A stretch of DNA of 64,000 bases from Limnanthes douglasii subsp. nivea (GCA_036936605.1 JAUPFV010000001.1:152491187-152555186); one strand, 5' to 3'; positions 33,931-45,840 are shown, counted from the stretch's first letter. The notes: a model not told the origin generated them from the letters alone. Numbers and translations are program-made.

Positions 33931-34800
33931 TGCCTTCATACAACGACCCGATTTTCAGCAACAATGAAGACTTTTCCGATTTTTAGCAAGCGTCTCAAAA
34001 GCAATCTCCTAATCCAACAAGTCCTACGATGAAAAATCAGAATTCATATGCGGAAATGATAAGTAACAAAAACAAAGATTCTGTTTCCATCCTTTTGAAA
34101 ATAGAACAAAAAGGAAACCACATATCGATGCAATACAAGGAAGAAAATATAGAAAAGCTTATTCTTGAAACAAAATATACCATGGTGGGTAAGTTCTCAC
34201 AAGACATCCCAACAACAAGGTAATTAGTGATTTTATATCCTCTCTCAAATTAAAAGGTGAATGCAATATAGCAATTAAAGACTCAAGACATCTACTTCTG
34301 GAATTCAGCCTTAAAGAATATTTAAAAAGAATATGGGTTAGAAATGTGTGGTCGTTAGGTAACAAAGCAATGAGATTGCTCAAATGGAAAATATATTTTA
34401 ATACAAGATATGAAAATCTTATAACCCCTATTTCAGTTATGATTGAAAAGATACCAGATTTTTATGTATCAAGAACCATTCATTTGGTATATTGCTGAAG
34501 TAATAGAGAACCCTCTCAAAATCAATGTCCCAGTGAAAAACAGAGCTCACACTAATGCGTGTTTTGCGTGGGTGGAGTTGGATGTATCAAAACAGCTCCA
34601 AAATCAAATATGGATATGGAGTTACAAGGAAGCACCTGAATACTGTCTGCATTGTTTTCATCTTGGACATAGCAATCTCACCTGTAAAAAAATGCAAGAA
34701 AAAGTTGTTAATCAAGAAATCAAGTCTCACAACAATAATGATAGTAAAGTTCAAGACAACAAAAAGGAAGAAGTCAGTATAAACATTAAAAAAACTTAAG
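33931..34800 (+). pseudogene. LINE A ORF1 relic
   Basis: ATG at 33931 (MPSYNDPIFSNNEDFSDF, then a stop). Pieces in several frames follow: a DUF4283-like block (about 34060-34400, with RNVWSLGNKAMRLLKWK) and, at 34540-34700, a CFAWVELDV block followed by YCLHCFHLGHSNLTC, a C-x2-C-x4-H-x4-C zinc knuckle. ORF1 proteins of this type bind the LINE RNA. Order and spacing match the intact ORF1 at 46140. Confidence 0.8.
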
Positions 34801-35226
34801 TCATTAGTCATCATTTCAAATCAAAACAAAGAATATGAATGCAATAAAAGCAATGAACTAACTAGGGACTGCCTTAACACGAACAAGGAAGATACGTTGA
34901 ATCTCACTCATCAACCATAAAATTCAAGTCAAACCTCAGATACAGGTGAAATAATTGAAGTAGTGAAGATTCTAGATCAGGGTTACATATATTCTACCTC
35001 TTAAGATTATGAAAACATTATCTTTGAAGACACTACTCATATACAAGATAGAACTAGAAGTCCATATGAATCTCCTATATTGAAAAAACTTGAGATATAC
35101 AATGGATTTAAGGAGATGCTCAACAAGAAAATAAAAGAGGCAGAGAAATGAGGAAACCAAACAGACTAATAATAAAGTCTTTAAAGTTCAAGGGATCTAA
35201 AAAATCTACTGATTTAACTCATCAAG

Positions 35227-36060
35227 ATGATAAGTCTTCTTAGTTGGAACATAAGAGGTATCAGAAGTAAAGCCTCCATTAGTAGGGTCAACTTCATTAT
35301 ACAGAAGGACAAAGTTAAGTTGGTGGCTATACAAGAGCCTTTAATTAAATCTAGTAATATTGAAAAGTTGCTTTAAAATTTATTTTTAAATACTATTATG
35401 CTAATGCTTCAAATAAAATTTGGTTTCTTTGGGATAAAGACTTCTCTGTCAAAATTTTAGTTGATCATAGTGTCTTCATATGGAATTTTTTCATATTAAT
35501 CTTAAGCATTTTTGGAGTACCTTAAAGTCTGTAGGAGAGCTTAACAAGAAAAAACTCAATAAAGACACTAAAGTCTGTATATTCTTTGTTAAGTATCAGA
35601 GAATATATCTTAAGCTCTTTCTTGTATATTCTCTGCTAAGTATCAGAGAATATACAAGAAAGAGCTTTGGAGTACCTTAAAGTCTGTAGCTAGCAAAAAT
35701 AATGAGTGGATGTTGGTTGGTGATTTCAATGCAATAATCTCCAATGAAGAGAAAACTGGCTATAAATATTTATGTCAAAACATTTCAGAGGATTTTAAAG
35801 ATTTTAATAATTGTGAGTTAATTGATGCTGGTTATAGTGGCTCAAAATTTACTTGGTCTAGCGGCTCCAAATGGAAGCGGCTGGACAGAGATTTATTCAA
35901 TAATGCGTAGGCTGAGTCTTTTCAAAACACAACGGTTAATCACATGGTAACTTGTTCTTACCATGATCCTCTTCACATTTCTATAGCAAAACAGGGTTTT
36001 TCTACTAAAAAACGTTTTAAGTTTTTAAATATGTGGATTATGGACAAAGATTTTCTAACC
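35227..36060 (+). pseudogene. LINE A ORF2 endonuclease relic
   Basis: It starts at ATG 35227 with SLLSWNIRGI and reaches VAIQEP, the N-terminal metal-site region of an EEP endonuclease. The middle is destroyed by a palindromic rearrangement (35510-35690). It resumes with MLVGDFNAIISNEEKTG, DAGYSGSKFTWSSGSKWKRLDR and CSYHDPLH, which carry GDFN, FTW, LDR and the final catalytic His motif. Confidence 0.82.
35612..35667. repeat. Perfect 24-bp inverted repeat (hairpin)
   Basis: The left arm 35612-35635 (AAGCTCTTTCTTGTATATTC and four more bases) and right arm 35644-35667 are exact reverse complements around an 8-base loop. A shorter related hairpin (TATATTCTTTG...CAGAGAATATA) lies just upstream. 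A flanking segment, TTGGAGTACCTTAAAGTCTG, occurs directly repeated at about 35513 and 35667. Confidence 0.97.
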
Positions 36061-36415
36061 TTTGTTTAAACTAACTAGTCTCAAACTACGGATAGTTATC
36101 ATATGTATGCCTTTTGGCATAAGTTAAAAAGGCTGAAGACTGCTCTTATATTGTGGAACAAAACTAATTTGGGGAATATCTTCTCTAAAGTGCAGGAAAC
36201 AGAGGAGGTTATCAAGGTCTTAGAAATTAACCATATAGAGATTAATACAATTGACAACAAGATAAAGTTATCAAAAGCTAATGTCATGCATATTTAGGCT
36301 CTAAGAATGGAGGAATCCTACCGGGCAGCAGAAGTGCTACTCCAACTGGCTTAAGAAAGGAGATAGAAATACAAAAACATATTACGCATATGTTTTTAAG
36401 AAGAGAAGGAAAATT

Positions 36416-37420
36416 TTGATATCAAATATCAAGGAAGGGGATAACTGGATTCGAGATAATGATGCTATAGGAAACTTTGCTGAAGAGTACTTGAAAGAGA
36501 GTTTATTTAATCTCCCTTACTCTAGTCTTGATGAAGAAAATGATTTAATGCAAGATGAGATCTGTAACAGTATTCCAAATGTTATTAACGCTGAAGAAAA
36601 TAACTTACTCATGAAGGAGCGCTCTGAGGATGAGAATTTCAACATTATAAATAGCTTAAACCCCAACAAAGCTGTTGGAATGGATGGTTTTAATGCTTAT
36701 TTCTTCAAGACCTGCTGGAAAATTATCAAAACTGATTTGGTTAATGTTATGGCTTAATTTATGAAAGATCATAATATTCCAAAGGGTATTGTGGCCACAT
36801 GTATGTGCCTGATTCCTAAAACTAACAACCCTATATATTGGAATGAATTAAGGTCTATAAGTTTTTATACTCTAACAAACCATATCATGTCTAAAATTAT
36901 TAATAATAGACTAGCTAACTTGTTGCATAAAATCATTTCTGAAGGTCAATGGGGTTTTGTTAAAGGTAAATCTATTCATGATAATATACTTATTACGAAA
37001 TAATTGGTCTATGACCTATATAGGAAATCTAGGACTAGCAACATTTTAATTAAAATTGACGTGTCGAAAGTTTTCGACAAAATCTCTCACTCTTTTATAT
37101 TAAAATTTCTTTATAAGTTTGGCTTTAATAATAAGTTCATTGGGCTTATGAGAATCCTAATAAAAAATGTTTCCACCTCAATTCTTATTAATAGAAGTTC
37201 ATATTGGTACTTTAAAACTAATAGAGGTTTGAGAAAAGGAGATCCAATATCTTCAAGTCTCTTTATAATAGGAGAATATGTGCTTTTAAGAGGTTTTTTT
37301 GTTCTTTTTAATAAACATAAAACTATGAGATACTCTTCTAGAACAAATATAAGCATACATTGTTTATCTTTCACTTATGATTTGTTGATCTTCACTAATG
37401 GACAGAACTTTTCCAATTGA
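36416..37420 (+). pseudogene. LINE A reverse transcriptase relic
   Basis: Three in-order frames: 36416-36757 (ends NPNKAVGMDGFNAYFFKTCW), 36761-37003 (CLIPKTNNP, WGFVKGKSIHDNILITK) and 37004-37420 (NILIKIDVSKVFDKISH, GLRKGDPISSSLF). The catalytic FADD motif is altered to FTYD (CLSFTYDLLIF), so the copy is dead regardless of the stops at 36756 and 37001. Confidence 0.88.
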
Positions 37421-38124
37421 TCTCCTTAGTAGCTTCCTGCAAACGTATCAATAGGTTGTTGGTCAAGCTATAAATAAAAGAAAACCAAAGTAGGTACTTC
37501 TAAAATATTAGTTAACACTAAAATAAATGCTTTGGTCACTCAAATGGGTTTCAAATTAGAATTCCTCCCTATTGAGTACCTGAGCATTTCTCTTAGTGCT
37601 AACAACAAGGAAAACAACTATAACGCAATGATGAATAAAATCAGAAACATGGTTCATTGTTGTGAAACCAAGAATCTATCCTATTGAGGGAGGCTCATTC
37701 TTATTAATACCATCCTAACAGCTATTCCTACATACTGGATTCAAAATGGTTTCATTCCTAAAAGAGTTATAAGCAACATCAACAAGATCTTCAATAAATT
37801 CTTATAAGGAACAACTATTAATGCACAGAAGATTCACTGGTCTTTTTGGACCAATCTTTGTAAGCCCTTTTCTGAGGATGAGCTTAATATCAATAATCTG
37901 AATGAGGTTCAAGAAGCATTCTCCTACAAGATCTAGGTCAATTTTAGGGAAAAAACTTTATGGGCAAAATCATGCATAATATATATTGTGAAGACAATCA
38001 TCCCCTTAAAACAAACTTCAACAAGAAAAGATCTCATACCTAGAATAGACTGGTCCAAATCAAGGACAAAGTTGAAGCTCAAATAAGGTGGAATGGACTT
38101 CTTGTTGGATAAGTGGCATGATGA

Positions 38125-38129
38125 TACTC
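38125..38129 (+). repeat. Target-site duplication of the copia element, left
   Basis: TACTC, repeated exactly at 42897-42901. Confidence 0.95.
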
Positions 38130-38306
38130 TGTTAGAATATTCAGTGTATTAAGTTTCCTTGTATATGCCTCTAAGTTCTCTATATATTGAGAGCCTTACT
38201 ATTGAGTTAACATCTCTAATGTATCAATAAAACAAAAAGGAACATTTTCTAATAAACACAAAACTCTAGCCGCTTCCTGCGGCTACTTCTCTCTTTGTTT
38301 TTAACA
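38130..38306 (+). repeat. 5' LTR of the copia element
   Basis: It starts TGTTAGAATATTCAG and ends TTTTTAACA. A CTATATATTGAG TATA-like box (near 38192) and CAATAAAAC (near 38225) are the likely promoter and polyadenylation signals. Confidence 0.97.
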
Positions 38307-38318
38307 TGGTATCAGAGC
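38307..38318 (+). other. Primer-binding site (tRNA-iMet)
   Basis: TGGTATCAGAGC directly after the 5' LTR, the standard copia primer site. Confidence 0.95.
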
Positions 38319-38356
38319 ACGTGTAATTCTGGGAATTCTGAACATCCTCAACAAAG

Positions 38357-39375
38357 ATGGCTGGCAATGAAGTCGTGGTCAGTCAAATCCCTGATGAATT
38401 AACAAAGCAAATTGCTGCCATTCTGAGAAATGGTCTCGGAACACAACAACAAACAACTAACTCGAGAATTTATCCCTAAGGATTAAAATCGGTGGTGAAA
38501 ACTATGCCCTATGGGAAAACCTGATGAATAAAGCAATTGGGGGAAGGAGGAGAGGTTCTCACATTACAGGGGAGACGACACCTCCATCCAAAACTAACAA
38601 AACATATACAAGGTGGGAACAAGATGATCAATGTTTTTTCACATGGATTATCCAGAATCTTGAATCCAGCTTGGTGAATAATGTCTCGCAATATCCCACT
38701 GCAAAATCCCTCTGGGATGGGTTAGCCACCGCATAAGGTTCTGGTACATATTCGTTACAGGTGTTTGACCTTCATAAGAGGGTTAATTCATTAAGGCAAG
38801 GGTCCGATACACTAGAAGACTTGTGGAACAAACTGTAGAACATTTGGATGTCTATAGATAGGCGAGATATGAACCCTATGAAAGACCCATAAGACATTCA
38901 GATCTACAATAAGAAGACTCAAGAACAAAGACTCTATCAATTGCTAATGACGATTAACGACAAGTTGGAACCAGTCAAGAGAGATATCCTGAAAAAGGAT
39001 CATCTTCCTTCTGTGGAAACAGCATATGCTACAATACGAAGGGAAGTGGCCATGCTTAATATACTAAAATCAAGTTCTTCTGATAGTGACTCGATTGAAA
39101 TTGTAATGGGTTTGGCTGCTAAAGATTCTGCACAGAGGTTTAAATTCCGATCCAAGGAGAAAGAAGATAAATCCAACTTGTATTGCACTAATTATGGGAT
39201 GAAGAAACACACTAAAGAGACATGTTTCCAGCTGGTTGGCTATCCAAAATGGTGGGAGGACGGTCATAAGGAGAAAAATAACCAGCGCTTCAGATCTAAT
39301 GTCAAACGGGCTTCGTCTACAAGTGGCGGTGAAGATCCGACTAAAAATGAGCAAGGAAGTGGAACTGGTTTTTGA
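38357..39375 (+). pseudogene. copia gag
   Basis: ATG at 38357 (MAGNEVVVSQIPDEL). After a frameshift near 38480 it continues as IKIGGENYALWENLM, typical of copia gag proteins. The frame 38941-39375 holds the C-terminal half with a zinc-knuckle-like YCTNYGMKKHTKETC, in which the second Cys is Tyr. Stops at 38736, 38838 and 38891 and a stop at 39375 ahead of the protease break it. Confidence 0.85.
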
Positions 39376-39378
39376 GGA

Positions 39379-40523
39379 ATGGCAGCGAACTCCTATGAAA
39401 AACTTGGAGGTAAAGGTTTTGAGAAATCAATGAATTGGATCTTTGATTGCGGGGCTACGGACACCATGTATTATGATCCTAAAGACTTTGGTGACATGTC
39501 ATCTCCAAAGAAGTCCCATATTGAAACTGCTAGTGGAGAAATTTGTGAAGTCAAAGGGGGAGGTTCAATTCTTTTTTCGGAAAAAATGGAAATTAAAAAC
39601 TGCCTCTACATTCCTTCACTATCTTTAAAGTTATTATCTGTTAGTCAAGTGACGAAACAACTCAACTGTGTGGTTCTTATGTATCCATTTTTTTGCATTT
39701 TACAGGACATTCGTACGAATGAGATCATTGGGCGTTGTACTGAACAAGGAGGTATCTATTATGTTGATGAGGTAGTTCATAAGGGACATGTCATGCTTGC
39801 TCACGGAACAATCGAAAGGCAACTTTGGTTATGGCACCGACGACTTGGTCATCCTTCCTTTAGCTATCTTAAGAGTTTATTTCCTAGTCTTTTTTTGAAT
39901 AATTCCATTCATGAGAAATGTGAAACCTGCATTCTTGCAAAAAATCGTAGGGTCTCATTTAATCAAAGTAATACTAGAGTTGATTATGCTTTTTCGCTAA
40001 TCCATTCTGATGTTTGGGGTCCAGCACCAAATTCCACTAACAATCAAATCAGATACTTTGTTTTATTTGTGGATGATTTCTCAAGAATGACTTGGATATA
40101 CTTCATGAAACATAAATAGGAAGTACCAGAAATATTTGTTTGTTTTTACAAAATGATTTTGACTCAACTTGAAAAAAAATACATATTCTCCGTTCTGATA
40201 ATGGAATAGAGTTTGTCAACCAAACAATGCATAATTTTTTCAAAACAAATGGTCTTATCTATCAAACCACTTGTCCAAACACACCTCAACAAAACGGTAC
40301 TTCAGAACGAAAAAATCGTACTTTACTTGAAAAAACTCGTGCTATTATGATTGAATCTAGAGTTCCTCATTCTCTTTGGCCAGAAGCTCTTGCTACAGCC
40401 ACGTATCTTGCAAATCGTCTGCCAACCCGATGTCTAGGAAATAAAACTCCATTACAAGTGCTTGCCACCCAAGTTACAATTCCATATGTTATGACCTTAC
40501 CACCTCGTGTATTTGGTTGTTAG
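39379..40523 (+). pseudogene. copia protease and integrase
   Basis: The frame 39379-40119 has WIFDCGATDTM at the protease site. The usual DSG or DTG is DCG here. Integrase follows: WHRRLGHPSFSYL and CETCILAK (HHCC zinc site), then LIHSDVWGPAP (first Asp). After a stop at about 40117 and a frameshift, the second Asp (RSDNGIEF near 40195) and TPQQNGTSERKNR (catalytic Glu, 40280-40310) are present, continuing to 40523. One stop at 40521 separates this from the RT frame. Confidence 0.88.
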
Positions 40524-40610
40524 GTGTTTGTTCATATCCCTAAAACTAGTCGAAACAAACTTAATTCGTGTGCTGAAAAGTGTGTATTCGTTGGGTATGA
40601 TGTCCATTAA

Positions 40611-42065
40611 ATGGGCTATCGGTGTTACAATCCGGTTACTCTTCGAATCCATGTCACCATGGACTGTGACTTCTTAGAATCCGATTATTTTTTTGACCAC
40701 CAATCTCGTGCTCAGGGGGAGAAAGTAAGTGAATCACTCGACTGGTTGTTATATGAAAGTTACTTTGAGGATGTGCCGACAGAGTCGGTAGATGGCGCCA
40801 CCGAACACGCCTCTTCCAACATAAAGGAGACTGACGAGGTAGTTCTTACCACCAATGATTCTCTCGAAGACAATGTCCAACAAGAAATAAATGCCATGGA
40901 TACTACCAGCAAATCAGCAGAAGAAAATCTCCATCAAGAGGTAAACAATTTACAATGTCATAATTCACAAAATGCTACTCACCATGACATTTCGGGAAGT
41001 TCATTTCTTGAAACTCAAACTCTGGTTCTTCCCCCAAGAAAACATAGAGGAGTTCCTCCTGACCGGTATTCACCAGAACACGTTCCTCGTGCTTCTACAT
41101 ATCCGGTAAAAACGGACAGGAAAGGAATGACAAAGATTGCAAAGACATTTTCAGCTACTACTCTCTCTGAACAAATCCCTAAAACAGCTCAAGAAGCTAA
41201 GAAGATGACTGAATGGCATGAGGCAATGAATATCGAAATGGAAGCTCTAAAAAGGAATGGTACATGGGAGAATTGTGTGTTACCACAAGGGAAGAAAGAA
41301 ATCGGGTGTAGATGGGTGTTTAATATAAAATATAACTCCAATGGAACCATTGAGCGACACAAGGCAAGATTGGTTGCCAAAGGATATACACAAACATATG
41401 GTATAGACTACTCTGAAACGTTCTCTCCGGTTGCAAAGATTGACACTATCAGAGTGTTACTTTCAATATCCAGGAATAAAGATTGGCCTCTTCATCAATT
41501 TGATGTAAAGAATGCTTTCTTACATGGAGACTTGGAAGAAGAGGTATATATGGAACCCCCACCAGGGTTCTCTGATGGTTTTCAAGAAAATGAGGTATGT
41601 AAACAGAAAAAGGCATTATATAGGCTCAAACAGTCTCCTCGTGCTTGGTTTGGGAGATTTACAATGGCAATGAAGCAGTATAGCTACAAACATAGTAATG
41701 GGGATCATACCTTGTTTTACAAAAAGAGAGGAGAACTAGTCACTTGTCTTATAATATGTGTCGACGATATGATTATAACGGGGAATGACGAAGAAGAAAT
41801 TAGCTATCTTAGGAAAAACCTCTTCAAGGAGTTCGAAATGAAAGACATTGGGGGATTGAAGTATTTCCTAGGAATCGAGGTTCTTAGGTCAAGAGGAGGA
41901 ATTTATATCTCCCAACGGAAATATATATTAGATTTATTAGCTAAAGTTGGCATGGTGTATTGCAAACCAAATGACACTCATATGGTTGTGAATCATAAAC
42001 TAAACATAATTGAATGGGCCAGACCAGTGAATAAAGAAAGGTACCAAAGGTTGGTGGGAAATTGA
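40611..42065 (+). pseudogene. copia reverse transcriptase
   Basis: A long clean frame of about 480 codons. The N-terminal linker is Ser/Glu/Asn-rich. The RT shows GCRWVFNIKYNSNGTIERHKAR region motifs, FSPVAKIDTIRVLLS, QFDVKNAFLHGDL, YRLKQSPRAWF and the catalytic CVDDMIITG. All key RT residues are present. It runs into the RNase H frame with a four-base overlap and phase change at 42062, which looks like a small deletion or insertion. Confidence 0.93.
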
Positions 42066-42715
42066 TTTACCTGGCTCACACTCGACCCGACATTGCATAC
42101 GCGGTGCGAGTAGATAGCCAGTTCATGCATCATCCTCAGGAACACCATATGGAGGAAGTAATGAGGACTATTCGATATCTCAAAGGCACACCAAGAAGAG
42201 GCATAATTTTTAAGAAAAATGGACATCTTGATGTTGAAGTATTCATAGATGCTGATTGGGGAGGGAATCCTAATGACAAGCGATCAACTGCTGGCTACTT
42301 TACTCTTTTTGGAGGTAACTTGGTGACTTGGAGGAGTAAGAAACAGAAAGTAGTATCACTGACAAGTGCTAAATCAGACTTTAGAGGAATCGTTAAGGGG
42401 ATTCATAGATACTTTGGTTAAAAAAGATAATGAAAGAAATCGGATCCCCTCTGAAGTGTCCAACTCAGTTAATGTGCGATAATAAAATTGCGATTAAGAT
42501 TTCAGAGAACCCGGTACAACACAATAAAACAAAGCACGTTGAAATAGATAGGCACTTCATAAAATAAAAAATTGAAGATGGGACAGTCGAACTTCCGTTT
42601 GTTAGATCCGAAGACCAACTGGCAGACATCCTGACAAAAGCGGTTGCTGCAAGAACATTCGAATCAATTTTATCCAAGTTGGGTATTGGTGATCCCACTA
42701 CACAACTTGAGGGGG
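42062..42715 (+). pseudogene. copia RNase H
   Basis: It reads HTRPDIAYAV, RYLKGTPRRGI, FIDADWGGNPNDKRSTAGY, LVTWRSKKQKVV, then TSAKSDFRGI where SSAEAEYRA is usual, so the catalytic Glu is changed. It continues past stops at 42421 and 42568 with IEDGTVELPFVRSEDQLADILTKA, the usual copia C-terminus. Confidence 0.88.
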
Positions 42716-42717
42716 AG

Positions 42718-42896
42718 TATTAGAATATTCAGTGTATTAAGTTTCCTTGTAGAGACCTCTAAGTTCTCTATATATTGAGAGCCTTACCATTGAGTTAACA
42801 TCTCTAATGCATCAATAAAACAAAAAGGAACATTTTCTAATAAACACAACACCCTAGCCGCTTCCTGCGGCTACTTCTGTCTTTGTTTTTTTAACA
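42718..42896 (+). repeat. 3' LTR of the copia element
   Basis: It starts TATTAGAATATT (the first TG mutated to TA) and ends TTTTTTTAACA. The polypurine tract GAGGGGGAG precedes it at 42709-42717, and TACTC follows at 42897. Confidence 0.97.
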
Positions 42897-42901
42897 TACT
42901 C

Positions 42902-44165
42902 CTTTAATCATTCTTGAGGATGATCAAGACAATTCATGGTTCAACAATGAAAATGTTAGTACTTATTGGAATGATAAGCAATGGAATTTAAAAATAATTT
43001 TGAGCATTATTCCTCAGGACATAATCAACAAAGTCATGGATAAAACTATCAAATAAGACAAGTAAGATACTATTTTGTGGCATTCTTCTAAATAACTCAA
43101 CTTTAATATCAAAGAAACTTGGAATCATGTGAGAAAACACTACAATAAGACTAATCTTTCGGCAAACTATGGAGCTCCATTACACCCAGGAAGTATTCAT
43201 TCATTCTTTGCAAAGTTTTGAAAAACTATATTTCCGTTGACTTAAATCTTAAAAAAAAACCTTTAACGTATTGTCAAAGTGTCAATTTGTAACTCTTGTG
43301 AAAATACTAACCATCTTTTTGTCTCATATAGATTTTCCTGGTCTATTTGGTTACACTATACTGACTTATTTATAATCAATATAGCCAAGTACATGACAAT
43401 TGCTCATGTTACCAAAAATTGGCTTTGGTCTTCTAATAAAAAGTTTCACATCAGATACACTATTCCCACTCTAATTACATGGGTTATTTGGCTCAATATG
43501 AATAAAGAAAAATATAAATGGAATAAGCTATCAAGCTCAGAGGCGATAAATTATATCAATCATATCCTATTGAGTCTGGATCAATCTAACACCCTAAGCA
43601 ACACTCATTGGGGAAAAGACAAAGCTATAGCAGAAAAGATAGGTTGTTTTAATTCAATCAAAAGAAACCATATCAGATACTTACAACGGAAAGCTCCTTG
43701 CAATGGAAAACTAAAATCAAACTCAAATGGCTCATGTGCTAGGAATGGAGAAGTTAGCAAAGTTGTGATCATCAGAAACGAAAATGGAGACATAGTTGAA
43801 GGCTATGACAACCTTTACAGGAAATAATCTCCTTTGGCTGTTGAAGTGAGAGCCCTTCGGGATGGTCTCATAATCTGTAATACAAAAGGATGGAATAAAA
43901 TTAATATCCAGATTGACTCTCGGGTTATATTTAATATGTTAGCTAGTGGAAAATATACTACATTTTAAGCCCCATCTTAACGTGTTGTATGCAATTTATA
44001 TCCTCTGAAATGATCCTTAGAAACATTTCAAAAATCCAAAACCAAGCCTAAGACTCTCTTGCGAAATGGACCTTGAAATGTGAGATGAAGTCTGAGTACA
44101 GTCATTATCAGATCCCTCCTCAACTTCAAGCTATCGTTTTGCTGGAAAGCTTATGATTGGGCTAC
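42902..44165 (+). pseudogene. LINE A ORF2 C-terminal part (zf-RVT and RNase H)
   Basis: The continuation of LINE A beyond the copia insertion. KETWNHVRKHY and the open frame 43279-43827 match the zinc-binding and RNase H regions of LINE B. LKSNSNGSCARNGEVSKVVII aligns with INIDGACTFNHESGGGALI, then EVRALRDGL and IQIDSRV give the RNase H Glu and second Asp; the first Asp is Asn. The end (QLQAIVLLESL) matches LKAIILLESL, the last residues of LINE B ORF2. Confidence 0.85.
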
Positions 44166-44169
44166 ATTA

Positions 44170-45150
44170 CCAGTAACTAACTGATAATTTCTCATCTTGG
44201 CCTATGATGTCTTGTAATTCAGTCATTCGTAGTCATCTTATCTTCTGGAAATCATTGTAATCGAAAATTACTAATTATAAGCTGTACAGCCTGTCAAATT
44301 CTTTAAATGCAGTGATGAAGTAGAAGATACATGTGATGAAAATGTTTAACGGGCTTCTGAGGATCATTAAAGGATCTTGCTTTATATGAAGCTTGTTGTT
44401 GCCCCTTAATGCTTGAGTGAGAAGAACCATGTCTGAAACTGAAATCATGTCAGCTATCATCGATTGGTAGCTGGAATTGCTTAATTTACTAAGAGCAAAG
44501 GAAGTAAAGTTACCTGAATATATTAGGGTTTATTTATATCTTGAAGATTCACTGTGAGAGCAGATTCAGGAGATAAGAAACTATTAGCCCAGTTCAAATC
44601 CTAACTTAAAGAGAGTTTCAATTGAATTTCAATAGAATATAACGTCTAGTGAATGTTTGCTTTGATATATGAGGAGTGTATTACTGAGCGTTGGTGTAAA
44701 TTATGCAATTTGAATCCGATTTGAATGAAGGATTCAAGAAGACATGCTGAATTTGGACTTCTCGGTTGAAATTTTATCTGAAGTTGGGCTCAAAATCGCA
44801 GCTTGATCTGCTGATTTCTCATGTTTAAAGATGTTCGCCTTCAAATTTGGAGCTTATCAAAGGGTTTGATGTATCTCACTTCTCATAATGATGCATTTCT
44901 TATGATTTCTATCCTAATTTTCCCAAAGAAGATCATCATGAGCCCTCTCTCTCTGATTTAGTGTTTGCGGCATGAAAGGGAGGATACAGTAGATCTATTG
45001 TTTTACTCTGTATTAAAAGATTGAGATCAATATCTTTCTCTATGCTTTAGTTGAATCGGGTCTTCCTGTTGTAGGCTTTTAAAGCCCAAACAATTTGTAT
45101 TTGGCATGCTTTGGAGGCCCTCTATTCTCCTATCAATACTGATTTAAATA
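44170..45150. other. Stretch without recognised genes
   Basis: It begins with the probable LINE A 3' untranslated region. A 61-codon minus frame at 44275-44460 followed by a GTAACT donor-like site is the only coding hint, and I do not recognise it. Confidence 0.4.
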
Positions 45151-45425
45151 AATAAAAAACTAGTTTTTTCTGTTTTTTTTTTATTTTCAATAGTTTCTAA
45201 GATTTTGTATGTTTAGTTTTTTGCGCGTGCAATTGTTTTGGAGCTGATACGTTGCATAGTGTATTTTTCAATGTTTCGTGTTGGTAGTAAATTAGTTTTT
45301 CGTTTTATTTTTTGTGCTTTCATTAGTCTCCTTTGTCTCAAGATTTTGTATGTTTAGTTTTTTTCACGTGCAATTGTTTAAGAACTGACATGCGGCAGTT
45401 TAAACAGTTTCGTTCCCATATTTGA
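45150..45425 (+). repeat. About 141-bp tandem duplication
   Basis: AAGATTTTGTATGTTTAGTT and the following CGTGCAATTGTTT recur at a 141-bp offset (45199 and 45340), with matching TTAGTTTTT stretches upstream. Part of the unit (TTGGTAATAAATTAG-like) also occurs at 33645-33720, upstream of LINE A. Confidence 0.7.
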
Positions 45426-45469
45426 TCTCCCAATGAGACCAAATGTGAGAAAAAAAATTTAGTATTTGA

Positions 45470-45840
45470 TGATGATGCGGCGGAAATAGAAGAAGAAGCA
45501 ACGATAGATGAAACCCTAATTCAAGGGTAACATGATGAAACCCTAATCTAAGGGTAACAAAAATTGAAAATTTCAGAGATAAAAAATCTATTATTCCAAA
45601 AACTTAAAATAACTTAAGGCATATGAGGCTTTATATAAGAGCTTCTCAAAACCCTAAATTATAATACAAGGAAATAAAATAAATATTTCAAAATAAAATC
45701 AAATAAAATCAAATAAAATCTTAATATAATTAGATTTGATTTAAATACATAAGATATTTGAATTAAATTAAATTAAAAAGGCTTTTGTTTGGAATTTCTG
45801 GGCTACATCATCATCTGAGCTCTAAACAGTCGCGCATACG
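45470..45840. other. Possible solo LTR or repeat debris
   Basis: It contains GAAACCCTAATTCAAGGGTA twice (45515-45560, second copy slightly changed), a TTATATAAG box readable on both strands near 45633, and short AAATAAAATC tandem units (45690-45720). These features are common in plant LTRs, but I found no second copy or defined ends. Confidence 0.2.

Larger units (their letters stand above)
38130..42896 (+). mobile_element. Ty1/copia LTR retrotransposon inserted in LINE A
   Basis: A 4767-bp element with LTRs of 177 and 179 bp (TGTTAGAATATT...TTTTTAACA), an exact TACTC target duplication, a TGGTATCAGAGC primer-binding site (initiator tRNA-Met) and a GAGGGGGAG polypurine tract. Internal order is gag, protease, integrase, RT, RNase H, which is the Ty1/copia order. 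The LTRs differ at about nine of 177 positions plus a 2-base indel, so the insertion is younger than LINE A but not fresh. Stops and frameshifts in gag and integrase prevent a full polyprotein. Confidence 0.97.
33800..44170 (+). mobile_element. LINE copy A (family 2), split by a copia insertion
   Basis: A decayed member of the same LINE family as copy B (45956-51800). ORF1 relics lie at 33931-34800, and ORF2 lies at 35227-38129 and 42902-44165, with the copia element 38130-42896 inserted into the region between RT and the zinc-binding domain. The order endonuclease, RT, zf-RVT, RNase H is kept on both sides of the insertion. Many stops and frameshifts are present. The 5' border is approximate, and no poly(A) or target duplication was found. 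Confidence 0.88.

Noticed and set aside
44275..44460. 61-codon minus frame ending near a splice-donor-like GTAACT
   Set aside because: No recognisable domain, and it is hydrophobic and AT-driven; kept only as a remark in the stretch description.
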